A DNA stretch of 64,000 nucleotides from Mytilus trossulus. Its lineage: Eukaryota; Mollusca; Bivalvia; Mytilida; Mytilidae. Positions within the stretch are counted from its first letter, which is position 1. Every line of letters starts with the position of its first letter. The position numbers and the translations under genes are program-made. Under the pieces are notes generated by a model. It was not told the origin of the DNA. It saw only the letters and a list, made by a program, of their open reading frames with translations, and made no database searches. This document shows positions 38,241-49,700 of the stretch, one piece after another. The stretch covers positions 33,906,886-33,970,885 of the forward strand of contig NC_086374.1 in the NCBI RefSeq assembly GCF_036588685.1, written 5' to 3'.

Positions 38241-39929
38241 TTTTCAAATTAATAACTTTATATAATAACTTTATTTATAATATATTATCTAAAGAAAAAT
38301 GAATAGAAATTTAAAATCATAGCAATTAGAAAGGCCAATTTTCACCGACTGCAACTTACCCAAACTAAAAGACCGGTAATAAATTCTTTGTTATCTTTGG
38401 TTTTGTTTTTTAAATTTTTCTCACTGTTTTCTGTCCTGCTTCATATAGAACACCTTCTTAGTATCATCTAACAATCTGTATAATGGCGTTAAAACTAGTT
38501 TGACGAACAGCTAATATTAATAACTAATACTTAGAAAACAAGAAACAGATAATCATATATTCAATCATATCATCTTCTGGAATCTATGTATACACAATGA
38601 AGGGAAAAAGAAAACTTGCCCACTCATTACAGCAGAAACCATTACTACATTCATTTATCAATTGAATAACTTGAAACCGAAAGTTTAACAAAAATAAACA
38701 AATATGTAGAATTGTCCAGATAGACAATATAATGATTAGATTTAAAATAAATTAATGTGTAACTACGAACACTTTAATGTACATATTATAAAGCATCTTA
38801 GGGCAAAGAACACTTAATTTACTAAATTGATATGACCTTGTTAAATACACATTTTGATCCTGGTATCTATGATGAGTTTATTTAGTGGTTCAATTGTCCA
38901 TTTATTAAGTATGTGCTTTATCTAGACTTCTTAAGGAAGTTCGCTTCTAAGTTTAAAATAAATAACCTTCCTTAACACTAGTGTATATTAATAAGGGATA
39001 AATTGTTGAATCGAAAATTCCAAAAAAATATAGGGTCAATGTGCTTGTTTTCGAAATATTAGCCATTGGAATTTTGGCGGAAAAATGTTCTTTCATGATC
39101 TTTTATAGCTATATCACTGACGATGATAATTTTTGAAAAAAACATAAAAAATAATTGAAATTTTAAAAGACGAATATAGCGAAATCCTTATTTTTTGTTG
39201 TTGAGTAAAACCCGCGAGCCCCCTTAATATAGAATCAATCCTACTCCAAATGATTGTATGGGTAAAATTCAATGTCAGATTTAAGTCTTGGTTTGACATG
39301 TAAGAGAAAGAGAATAGTGTTCATTTAATTGTTTAGTTAAAGTAAAGTTACAGAAACTTTTCATAGAAACTATACCATTATATATGGAATTCCGGACGGA
39401 CACGATGTACTAATATATTTATGAGAAATGCATCATATTCTTACAGAGAAAACTCTAGTATTACACTTCCCAGCATTTAAGATGAACTTATTTTAACTCA
39501 AAGCATGTGATGGAAGTTAAATTATGAGCTTTCAAGATAGATCTTAGGGATTATCTTTTTTTTTTTTTTTTTTTATTAATGTGAGAATTTTTTAAAAAGA
39601 CTCAATTTTTGTTAATGTTAAATAATGGTTGCAATGAATTTGATAAACAGGACAAACTTGATTCGAAGTAGGTCGTGATACCGATAGACATTTATTTCAA
39701 AAACAGATTATTAAAATATTATTACAAGACAATACTTTTCTGACCATATTGTAATTACACATAGTTTTTTTATTCTGATATTTGAGTATTGTCGTCTAGG
39801 AGAGAATAAATACTACCGTTTTCCCAATATAGTATAAAATGATGTTTAAGTTTAGGAAAAAAATTGTTGTTATTAACTATAACTGATATTTACAGTAAAG
39901 TAGATTAGTCAATGATATAACGTACTTAC

Positions 39930-40010
39930 TTGTCAGCTGACACACATAACAGTACGTGATTTCAGATCAGTCCATTATAAGTGTTCCGGGAATGAACCCA
40001 CGTGTATAAG
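39930..40010 (-). promoter_or_regulatory. Probable non-coding first exon and promoter region of gene A
   Basis: On the minus strand, CAGCTGACAA|GTAAGTACGTTATATCATTG is a strong donor, and both sides resemble 22987-23075 upstream of gene B. The coding exon of gene A starts with an acceptor (TTTTTTGTAG at 37201 on) 23 bases before the ATG, so an upstream 5' UTR exon is expected. The 5' end is not fixed. Confidence 0.5.
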
Positions 40011-40259
40011 CTGAAAATATTTCAAGTCAATTGAATTAGCAAATAAACTCATCATAGCAAGCCTCTTAAAAGGAAGTCGGTATAATTTCATATTGTATTG
40101 TCAGTTTCGTGATTTTGAGGTATGTTGTAAATGGAAAACAACTTATACAACAATAATTTAAACACAATAACAAAATAGTATGTTCCTATTTTCGAGATAA
40201 ATAAATTTCAGAGTTTAAAGATTCTACTAACTTGACGATTTTCCCTAAAATATTTTAAC

Positions 40260-40570
40260 CTTAAAACTCTAAAAGCAAACAAAACCTTTAAACAATCGTA
40301 TTAAGAAGGGATATAGTTAGTACGATACTGTTGTCAGGTCATGAAAGATGGAACTTGTATATTTTTGCCTCAATATTGATTCTCTCCTAGGGTATTTGCA
40401 TCGGAAACAAACCTATTTATTCTAAAACCAGTTGTTGGAATGTATTGTATGATGGTATGATACTCAATGATTGTGCTCGATATTCATATGATGAAGACGT
40501 CAATCTGTTTAATTGAGGTCTTGAGCTTACATGTCAGCAACTGCTAGTTGTCGTCCTTTATCTAGCAAGC
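40260..40570 (+). repeat. Dispersed element, partner of 21.42-22.06 kb
   Basis: AAGAAGGGATATAGTTAGTA, GATACTGTTGTCAGGTCATG and ATGATGGTATGATACTCAAT match the other copy in reverse. In the A/C intergenic region. Confidence 0.6.
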
Positions 40571-41164
40571 GGAAATGTGGAATTTCTTTCTGGATGCAAT
40601 TTCTTTTTGAGGTTTTCTCCTTGATCCACGTTTAAACTTAATTAATTTCTTGCAAAATTCAGAGACAACTGTTTGCATTTAAACAACTAAACCTAAAAGT
40701 ACCTGGTTTATAATACATATGGACAATGTCGGAAATATAAAAAAAAGAAATCGTTACAAAACAGGAAAAAATCTTGACAAGCCTGGCTTATCGTCCTTTT
40801 TCTAAAGCTTGTACATATAGATAATACTATATTTTTATTTTATACTGTAAATGCAGGTTCAGAAAGAAGACGAGAATGTGATCTTAAGAGAGGTGTATAT
40901 TGGACTTCTATTAAACTCGATTGTTCAGGGTCTACCAATACTTTATGCTGTTAGTTTTCAAAATTTAGTCTTTAAGTTTCTCAAAGAAATTTTTAATAAG
41001 TAACCAATCAGAATAAAGGATTGTCGACCTATAGCTGCCATGTTTGTTATCCGCTTTAAAAAAATAAAATGAGAGAATGAAGGATATTTTGCATAGATAC
41101 TTTTCACGAATGTGATCTACTGAATTTGATTATTAACCTGATTTGTAATAATATAAGCATCACG

Positions 41165-41395
41165 ACGGGTGTCACAGGTGGAGCAGGATCTGCTTACCCT
41201 CCTGGAGCACCTGAAATTTTCCCCAGTTTTTGGTGGGGTTCGTGTTGCTTAGTCTTTAGTTTTCTATGTTGTGTCGTCTGTACTATTATTTGTCGTCTTT
41301 TTATGTGTAGCCATGGCGTTGTCAGTTTATTTTCCATCTATAAGTTTGACTCTCCCTTTAGTATCTTTCGTCCCTCTTTTTTATGTGAATAATTA
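41165..41395 (-). repeat. Dispersed repeat family 2, reversed
   Basis: Plus text GGAGCAGGATCTGCTTACCC ... GCCATGGCGTTGTCAGTTTA is the reverse of 810-1037. Confidence 0.72.
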
Positions 41396-41784
41396 AGTAA
41401 ATTTTCTACAGGAGGACACGATATCTCTATTTCTATCCGAAGTGGTAGTCATTCTGTCAACTTATGTAAATAAAAAAACCTTATACATTTCTTAAAATAG
41501 TCAAGTATAATATTCTGCAGCTATCCATACATACTTTCCTATTGGCTTATCTAAATTGAAAAATAACCCTAAAAATAGTATTTTCTTCATTGAATGATTA
41601 AGAGTATAACAATGTATCATATTTTTGAAACATTTATGGCAACCATGGCAACCAAAACAAAGAACGAGTGTAGTTAATAGTAATATCAATTTGAAGATGT
41701 GATATGATATAATTGCAAATATTTAGTAAATGGAAATGTTATTTGAAGAGAACTTTCTGAACATTTTCTTTCGCAAATAATTGT

Positions 41785-42310
41785 CAAAGGTACCAGGGTA
41801 TAATTTGATACGCCATACGCTCGTTTCGTCTTCATAAAAGAGGGACGAAAGACACCAAAGGGACAGTCAAACTCGTAAATCTAAAACAAACTGACAACGC
41901 CATAGTATTCATAAGACTCATCAGTGACGCTCAAAACAAAATCATAAGAGAGCAAAACAGGTAAAAGTTGAAGAGCACTGAGAACTCAATATTCCAAAAA
42001 AAAAGCTTTGCCAAATACGACTTAAGTAATCCTATACAAATATCCTGAGTATTCCAAATAATTCACACTTTATTAAACAGTTAAATTTTAAAAATTACCA
42101 TATAAAAAGGCAACAGTAGTATACCACTGTTCGATATAATTGATATTCATGTCAACACCAAAGTGCTGACCACTGGGCTGGTAATACGCGCTGGGACGAA
42201 ACGTCCACACGCAGTGTCATCAACCCAGGGAAGCATTTAGTTACCAGGCTTATAATTTGATACGCCATTCGCGCGTTTCATCTACATAAAACTCATCAGT
42301 GACACTGAGT
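41785..42310 (+). repeat. Two diverged 355-bp family units with a nested insertion
   Basis: One unit (41785-42235) is interrupted at 41838-41907 by a piece of another repeat flanked by TTCATAA; a second begins at about 42238 (GATACGCCATTCGCGCGTTT). Confidence 0.72.
41838..41907 (+). mobile_element. 70-bp fragment of repeat family 2 with target-site duplication
   Basis: Inserted in a 355-bp family unit; TTCATAA stands on both sides (41831-41837 and 41908-41914). Confidence 0.62.
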
Positions 42311-43014
42311 GCAAGATTGTTAGATAGCAAAATAAAAAACCCGGAGCTATTCATGAGTCTAAAGAAAAGATAAAATTCAAGTGTTCATTAGATATCAGAT
42401 CCTCAAAAATATTTGATACTTTTCACGAATGTGATCTACCGATTTTTTTTTTTAACATTCATCAATTCTTTATTGCACTCTTTGCTGTTTTAACAAATTA
42501 CGTGATGTACAGCATTCCATCAAGTATCCCTGTTACATACAATTATAACTGATTAAATGGCAATAACTCCTGTAGGGGTCAACTGACCATTTTGATCATT
42601 TGACTTATTTGTAGATCTTATTGCTGTTTACGGTTTATCTCTATCTATAATAATATTCAAGATAATAACCAAAAACGGCAAAATTTCCTTAAAATTACCA
42701 ATGGGTGTGTAACAACCCAACAATAGGTTGTCTGATTCATCTGAAAATTTCAGACCAGATAGATCTGGACCTGATAAAATATTTCACACCATGTCAGATT
42801 TGCACTTCAGGTCAGGTGAGCTAAAAAGAAGATGTGGTATGATTGCCATACCACATAGTCACCTATAAAACGCCCCGAAAGTACAATTTAAAACAATTCG
42901 AACGAAAAAACTAACGGCCTTTTTATGTACTTATTTTGAACGCTATATGTATATTTGCTTGCTTAAGGAGACTTCGTACATATAAAACTAAATCCTGGTA
43001 TCTATGGTGAGTTT

Positions 43015-43375
43015 ATTTGCAACCACTGGGTCGATGCCACTGCTGGTGGAGATTTATGTCCCCGAGGGTATCACCAGCCCAGTAGTCAGCACTTTTTGTG
43101 CTGACATGAATTATCATTGACACAGTTATGTTTATAACTGTTAACAAAATTTGAAGTTTTGAAATACTAAAGCTTCTCGACCTCAGGCATAGATTACCTT
43201 AGCTGGATTTGGCAAAACTTTTAGGAATTTTGGTCCTCAATGCTCTTCAACTTCTTAATCTATTTGGCCTTTTTAACCGTTTTGGTTTCGAGCGTCACTG
43301 ATGAGTCTTTTGTAGACGAAACGCGCGTCTGACGTATATAAAAAAATTAGTCCTGGTATCTATGATGAGTTTATT
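43015..43375 (-). repeat. 355-bp family repeat, nearly full
   Basis: The reversed unit, including GTCGATGCCACTGCTGGTGG and GACGAAACGCGCGTCTGACG. It ends about 290 bp past the gene C stop. Confidence 0.8.
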
Positions 43376-43662
43376 TACAACAGTTAAATACTAAAATGCA
43401 ACTGTATGAGAAAAATCAATCTCATATATAGAGGAGTAGGAGTTGCATGGAGAAGCCATAAACTTTCGGTAGAAAAACCGACTTACTGAGTTGAGTTCAG
43501 CCGCAATAGCATGGTTCGAACTCACAGCCTTAGCGTTGACTAATAAGTGACTACACTTGTTGAACGACTCAGACCACTTCGTCACCGATGACCCGTGAAT
43601 TGATTGTATGTCAGTATTTTAAAAATCAGAGTTCATTAGAAAAACAGGTTATATAAATTGAT

Positions 43663-43668
43663 TTTATT
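43663..43668 (-). terminator. Probable poly(A) signal of gene C (AATAAA)
   Basis: AATAAA on the minus strand 19 bases after the TAA of the ShKT exon, giving a short 3' UTR. Position is ideal, but not confirmed. Confidence 0.45.
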
Positions 43669-43687
43669 TTACAAATAGAATAAACAA

Positions 43688-43797
43688 TTAACAAAGCCCG
43701 CATGTTTTTTGACAATGTACGGTTATTACATAGTCCGTTGTACGGCATTGGTGTCTTCTAACGTAATCACTGCAACTAGCATAAGTATCACAACAAC
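43688..43797 (-). CDS. Gene C, terminal ShKT-domain exon
   Basis: The last exon (acceptor TTCTTTTTTCAG) codes CCDTYASCSDYVRRHQC ... VHCQKTCGLC and then TAA. The spacing of Cys and the CxD start and TCGxC end are those of a ShKT/SXC domain. This small fold is found in many non-toxic metazoan proteins, often as C-terminal modules of peptidases and oxidases; nothing here indicates a toxin. Confidence 0.8.
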
Positions 43798-46700
43798 CTG
43801 AAAAAAGAAATATACATTTCTCTACATAATCAATTCTTCAAATTGTTTGTATGAGTCGTTATTTCTTTTTCTGTACACTTGACTGGGACTGTCAAAAGAG
43901 CTGTAGATCGATATCATAAGAACGAAACTTTAAATGATTTGATATGTATCCTTATATTTCATCTACGAACTACTTTACGTATCAATCATATCACTTCATA
44001 ACTATTGTCTAAATGTATTTCTATCCATTGCTCATATTACAGAATCCCATTGTTTTATGCTAAGTATATATATAATTGATCAGATATAATAATAGATTGT
44101 TATTTATCAGGTAAAATGTGTTTGAAACGAGAACAAACAGCCCATTTGTATCCTAATATCTGTATATAAAATGACTATTTACCAAAGTTTCATCATGACA
44201 TTGTTATCAATTCAATAGACATTTTTTACATAAATAAGGCCGTTAGTTTTCTCGTTTGAATTGTTTTACATTGTCCTATCGGGGCCTTTTATAGCTGACT
44301 ATGCGATATGGGCTTTGCTCATTGTTGAAGGCCGTACGATGACCTATAGTTGTTAACGTTTGTGTCATTTTGGTCTTTTTTGGATAGTTGTCTCATTGGC
44401 AATCATACCACATCTTCTTTTGTATATGGACTTGTTACTAAAAAGCGTTTGGTGTCGGTTGAAAAAAATCTTAAACAACCATTTTAGTCCGATTTCATTG
44501 GTTTTGTACATTTGTTCTTTCAAATCTGAACAGAAAGATGAGTCTCGATAACAATGCTTTATTGGGAGAAGCGTGAGTAATAACTATTCTGAAAACACTT
44601 ACTATGAGGAAGACATGGTGTGAAACAGTCCTTCGATTCCCGTCTGTTACCATGACATGTACCTGCGCATTGCCGTCTACGATCACGGGTTCCATAACCA
44701 GATGTCGAAGAGCATCGTGACCATTGTGACCATTGTGACCATTCTCCCAACATTCCTACAAATTTTATTCGTATATAGTTAATTATCCAGATTTATTTTA
44801 CCACGCAAAAATCGTGATCTTCGATAAAAAAAAAAAATAGCCAGCAGTACCAGCACAAATATTGACGCTTCACAGTTAAACTGTTTAATTGTTTTGTTTT
44901 GCTCCCAAAAATATGAAATATTCTTCTATTAATGGATATGATACAAGGAGGATTGTAACAACGTATACTACAATGTATCAGTTTAAAGCCATGCATTTGG
45001 TGTCCCCTCAAGTTTTTCAATCTGTGCATTGACTATTTAAAATTTTGGTTGTAATTAAACTGATGTCGGGTATTCGTCAAGGGGCACAAACATTACGATA
45101 TATATCACTTAATTAGATATGAACGTGTTCTTTTTTTTTTTACAGCAGTGATAGCAGTGGGTTTTTTTATGCATTAATTTTTCATATATATTTATATGAA
45201 TGCCATACGATAGCGGGAATATCAGGTTCACAAGAGATTAACATTTTGGAATAAAACAAAATATACACACGATGGTAAATGAATAAATTGTTCTTTAAAA
45301 AAAATGGATAACAAATGTGTTTTCTATGACTTATTTATCCTATTTGTTTTTACATCATAAAGGAGACTGTCCAGTGAGATGCTTTTTCGGTCCCATAATA
45401 TAGCAGCTTTACAAAAATGTTAAAATGAAAACTTTTAGCTATTTATTGGAAAGAAGAATATATTCTGTTACATAAATATGGTTGTGTATGACAATCATTG
45501 TATATTTATCGGGTACTAGATTCGTTAAGCTAAATTACTCAAATCTTCACAATTTTAGCATATGAGCTAAATCTTACACAGTTTCCGTCTTAAATAGAAG
45601 TGGCCGCATTTGTGTTCATTTTTAATTTTTAAATGTATTTTATGATAATACATAAGATATATAAAGGTTGAGAGTGAACAGATGGGGCCACTTAAATTTT
45701 TAAAGAGTTTGAAAAGTGACACATTATGGCATATTTGAAATATTTTTCATATAAAAGCTTGTATTTGAGCGTCTTAAATGACTAAATTAGTTCATGTTTT
45801 CCACACAAACTAATTGAATCGCCTAATTGGACACTTAAGTGTTAGAATAGTTATCAAAAGTACCAGGATTATAATTTTATACGCCAGACGCGCGTTTCGT
45901 CTACATAAGACTCATCAGTGACGCTCAGATCAAAATAGTTAAAAAGCCAAACAAATACAAAGTTGAAGAGCATTAAGACCCAAAATTCCAAAAAAATTGT
46001 GCCAAATACGGCTAAGGTAATCTACTCCTGGGGTAAGAAAATCCTTAGTTTTTCGAAAAATTCAAAGTTTTGTAAACAGAAAATTTATAAAAATGACCAT
46101 ATAATTGATATTCATGTCAACACCGAAGTGCTGACTACTGGGCTGGTGATACCCTCGGGGACGAAACGTCCACCAGCAGTGGCATCGACCCAGTGGTGTA
46201 AATAGTTATCAAAAGTACCAGGATTATAATTTTATACGCCAGACGCGCGTTTCGTCTACATAAGACTCATCAGTGACGCTCAGATCAAAATAGTTAAAAA
46301 GCCAAACAAATACAAAGTTGAAGAGCATTGAGGACCCAAAATTCCAAAAAATTGTCCCAAATACGGCTAAGGTAATCTACTCCTGAGGTAAGAAAATCCT
46401 TAGTTTTTCGAAAAATTCAAAGTTTTGTAAACAGAAAATTTATAAAAATGACCATATAATTGATATTCATGTCAACACCGAAGTGCTGACTACTGGGCTG
46501 GTGATACCCTCGGGGACGAAACGTCCACCAGCAGTGGCATCGACCCAGTGGTGTAAATAGTTATCAAAAGTACCAGGATTATAATTTTATACGCCAGACG
46601 CGCGTTTCGTCTACATAAGACTCATCAGTGACGCTCAGATAAAAATAGTTAAAAAGCCAAACAAATACAAAGTTGAAGAGCATTGAGGACCCAAAATTCC

Positions 46701-49700
46701 AAAAAATTGTCCCAAATACGGCTAAGGTAATCTACTCCTGGGGTAAGAAAATCCTTAGTTTTTCGAAAAATTCAAAGTTTTGTAAAAAGTGTCCAAAATC
46801 TTTCTTCAGATAAACCTGAAATTTGAGGCCAAAATTGGACTTTATCGGACCTACCCCTTTATGTACCCGCTACGTTTTTATTATCAAATACAAATATACT
46901 AATAATAACTAAAATAAAATAAAGCGACCTATCTCGCCAATGTTAGCTTTTAATAATTTGCTCATTGTGTGTGTTTTTTGCACTGTTTATTTAACGCATC
47001 ATGTAAATATAACAGAATTTGATGAGGCTGTTATTAAAGAGAGATGGTTAGCGCTATAGAACCAGGTTTAATCCACCATTTTCTACATTTGAAAATGCCT
47101 GTACCAAGTCAGGAATATGACAGTTCTTGTCTATTCGTTTTTGATGCGTTTTGTTATTTGATTTTGCCATGTGATTATGGACTTTCCGTATTGATTTTCC
47201 TCTGAGTTCCGTATTTTTGTGATTTTACTTTTTGTTAGCAGCTTTTGAACTATTTTAAGTTGATGTGTCAGTTTTGCATTCAAAAACTTCATAATAAAAG
47301 AGAAAAATATAGGATACAATTGCATATCTGTGTTACCACTTTTTATCTTTTAATCTGTGTTCACCAATACGTTCTTATTTTAAGATATGAATCAAATAGT
47401 GAAATGGGGAATTTGCGCGCAAAATGATAAATTTTAGAAATTTAATTCAGTTCATCAGAATATATAGATATGAGAAGATGTGGTATGCGTCCCAATGGAA
47501 CCACTTTCCATGCGAGCCACATTTATAAAAGCGAATCATTGTAGGTCAAAGTACGGTCTTCAACACGGAGCATGGGCTTATACCAAACAGCAAGCTATAA
47601 AATACCAGTCTTCGTTCTGGTTACACGAAATTATATTTTATTACCATACAAAAGTGAATTTTCATTTCTGTTGAGCATAAATCAAAGGTGAGGTTGACCT
47701 TATTTCATATCCAGTACTAGGAAATAAATGCTCTTTAGAACAACACAAAAGAGTCAAACTATTATTTTGATTGAACAAAACCGTATTGTAGAAAAGATTT
47801 GAGCTGTATAAGCTATAAGTATCAAATTGTACATTGCAGTTAAGATATATATTTGAATAATACATTAATGTAAATGCACGTGAAAGTAAGAAATGTGCTA
47901 ATACAAAGGAATCATCGAACGCTCCATTGAACACCCTTTAAACCGCATATACATTGAATAAGAAAACTATTCAAAATTAAAAACCAATTGTTCAGAGAAC
48001 TATTGAAGGTCTTTCCACCAGTAAATATCTATTTTGATATTAAAATTTTAAAACTCAGTCTAAAATGTCAGTGCCGATTGGTTTTTGATGTATAGAACTG
48101 ATATGAATTTAAAGCAAAGATCAAAATCTAGAACGTCAAATTAACCTATGACCTTGACTTCAATTTCAAGGTCACAAATAGAGAATTTCAAATCAAAAGA
48201 CCCTAAGTCTCTAATATGTATGGTTATATCACTTACGCATAATTCTGAATATGATAGGGGCAAAAACTCCCATTTATTGCTTACGCACCTTGCAACCAAA
48301 AATATTAAGTTACGACATGTCGCAACTAACAATTTAGTAAAAATAATTTGTCAATATCTTATAAGGTTAATGAAAATGAGTGAAAAAAACAAAATCTAAA
48401 TTAAGAGTATGACCTTGACCTTTGACCTTGATCAATTTTTCATTTGTTAACCAAGATCTTAAATTAAACGCACCCAGGACTCTATCACTTAGGGTTTACC
48501 AGTTAGAAATGCATATTACTTATATCATATATAGAAAGGGGGATAACTCCCATATGGAGTCTCCGGATAGCTTCAACTAAAATTAATCAATTCATCCTGA
48601 GGATATAACGAGCAGTTTGGTAAAATTTTGTCGATTTCTTTTACGGTTGAGACATATAAGTAATAACATGAAAAACAGTGTTTGGGGAGATAACTCTTAT
48701 ATGGGAAAGTATTCTGTTAGGCAGAGTTGGTTCAGAAGCGTATTAACTATTCGATATCATATTCCAAATATCTAAGCAACATATTGGGAAACAAAAAAAC
48801 AGCGAAGGAAAAAAATTTGGCGGAAAAAAAAAGAATTAAAAACGAATTGTTTAGAGAAACATTGAAGGTCTTTTCACCAGGAGGGATCTGTTTTGATATG
48901 AAATATTAAATTTGGTTTTAAAATATCAATTTCAGCGTCAAATGACAACTTATTGTACGCTGATTCCAAAAATATAAAGTTTCTATGCAAAGAGATATGA
49001 ATAAGGGAGATAATTTCCTACTTCCGGTTCAGAAAATGTTATTTCCGGTACTGTGTTATAGTTTACTTGACGCTGATTCCAAAAATAAATGGGTTTTACG
49101 TACTTTTACAATAATTTATTACAAAAATTAGCTACTTCTGGTTTACAAAAGGTCACTCCCGGTTAGCTTTTTCAACGTCATATTGATTGAAACCTGATGA
49201 AAAAAGTCTAATTGCTTAACATGAATACATATGAGATAAAAGAAAAGGTCAAAATCTAGAACGATAAATTAAAATATGACCTTAAGCTCAATTTTAAGGT
49301 CATATATCAAGGACCTCAAATCAAAAGACTCTTGGTCTCTACTTTATATTGTTAATGAGTTATACAACCATACGACTGATATTAGATATAAAAGGGGGGA
49401 AAACTCGCATCAGATATTTACTTACCCTTTGACTAAAATTTACGTGTAAAGACATGTCGCAACTAACAATTGTGTGAAAATATTTTGTCGATATCTTATA
49501 AGATTTTTGAAAATTAGCGATATAAAGCCAAAATATATTTTTTTACATGAACTCAACCTTTGACCTTGACCTCATTTTCATTTTTTTGGACCAAGTACCT
49601 CAAATCAAAAGAAACTAGTCCTCTATCACTTATGGGTTTCCAGTTAAATTACAATTAACTTATATCAATTACAAATAGGGAAATAACTCTCATATGGAGA

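Larger units (their letters stand above)
37201..39929. other. Probable gene A first intron
   Basis: Family-2 and 355-bp fragments and homopolymer runs; no coding exon recognised. Confidence 0.45.
40011..43662. other. Intergenic region between genes A and C
   Basis: Contains the 40.26-40.57 kb element and repeats of families 2 and 355-bp; no gene recognised. Gene A's promoter should lie at its left end. Confidence 0.5.

Noticed and set aside
43688..43797. Reading the ShKT exon as a toxin gene
   Set aside because: It is the last exon of a multidomain extracellular protein; ShKT folds are common in non-toxic animal proteins.
45963..46205. 80-codon plus-strand open frame
   Set aside because: Falls wholly inside the 355-bp repeat unit; similar frames in other copies are broken.
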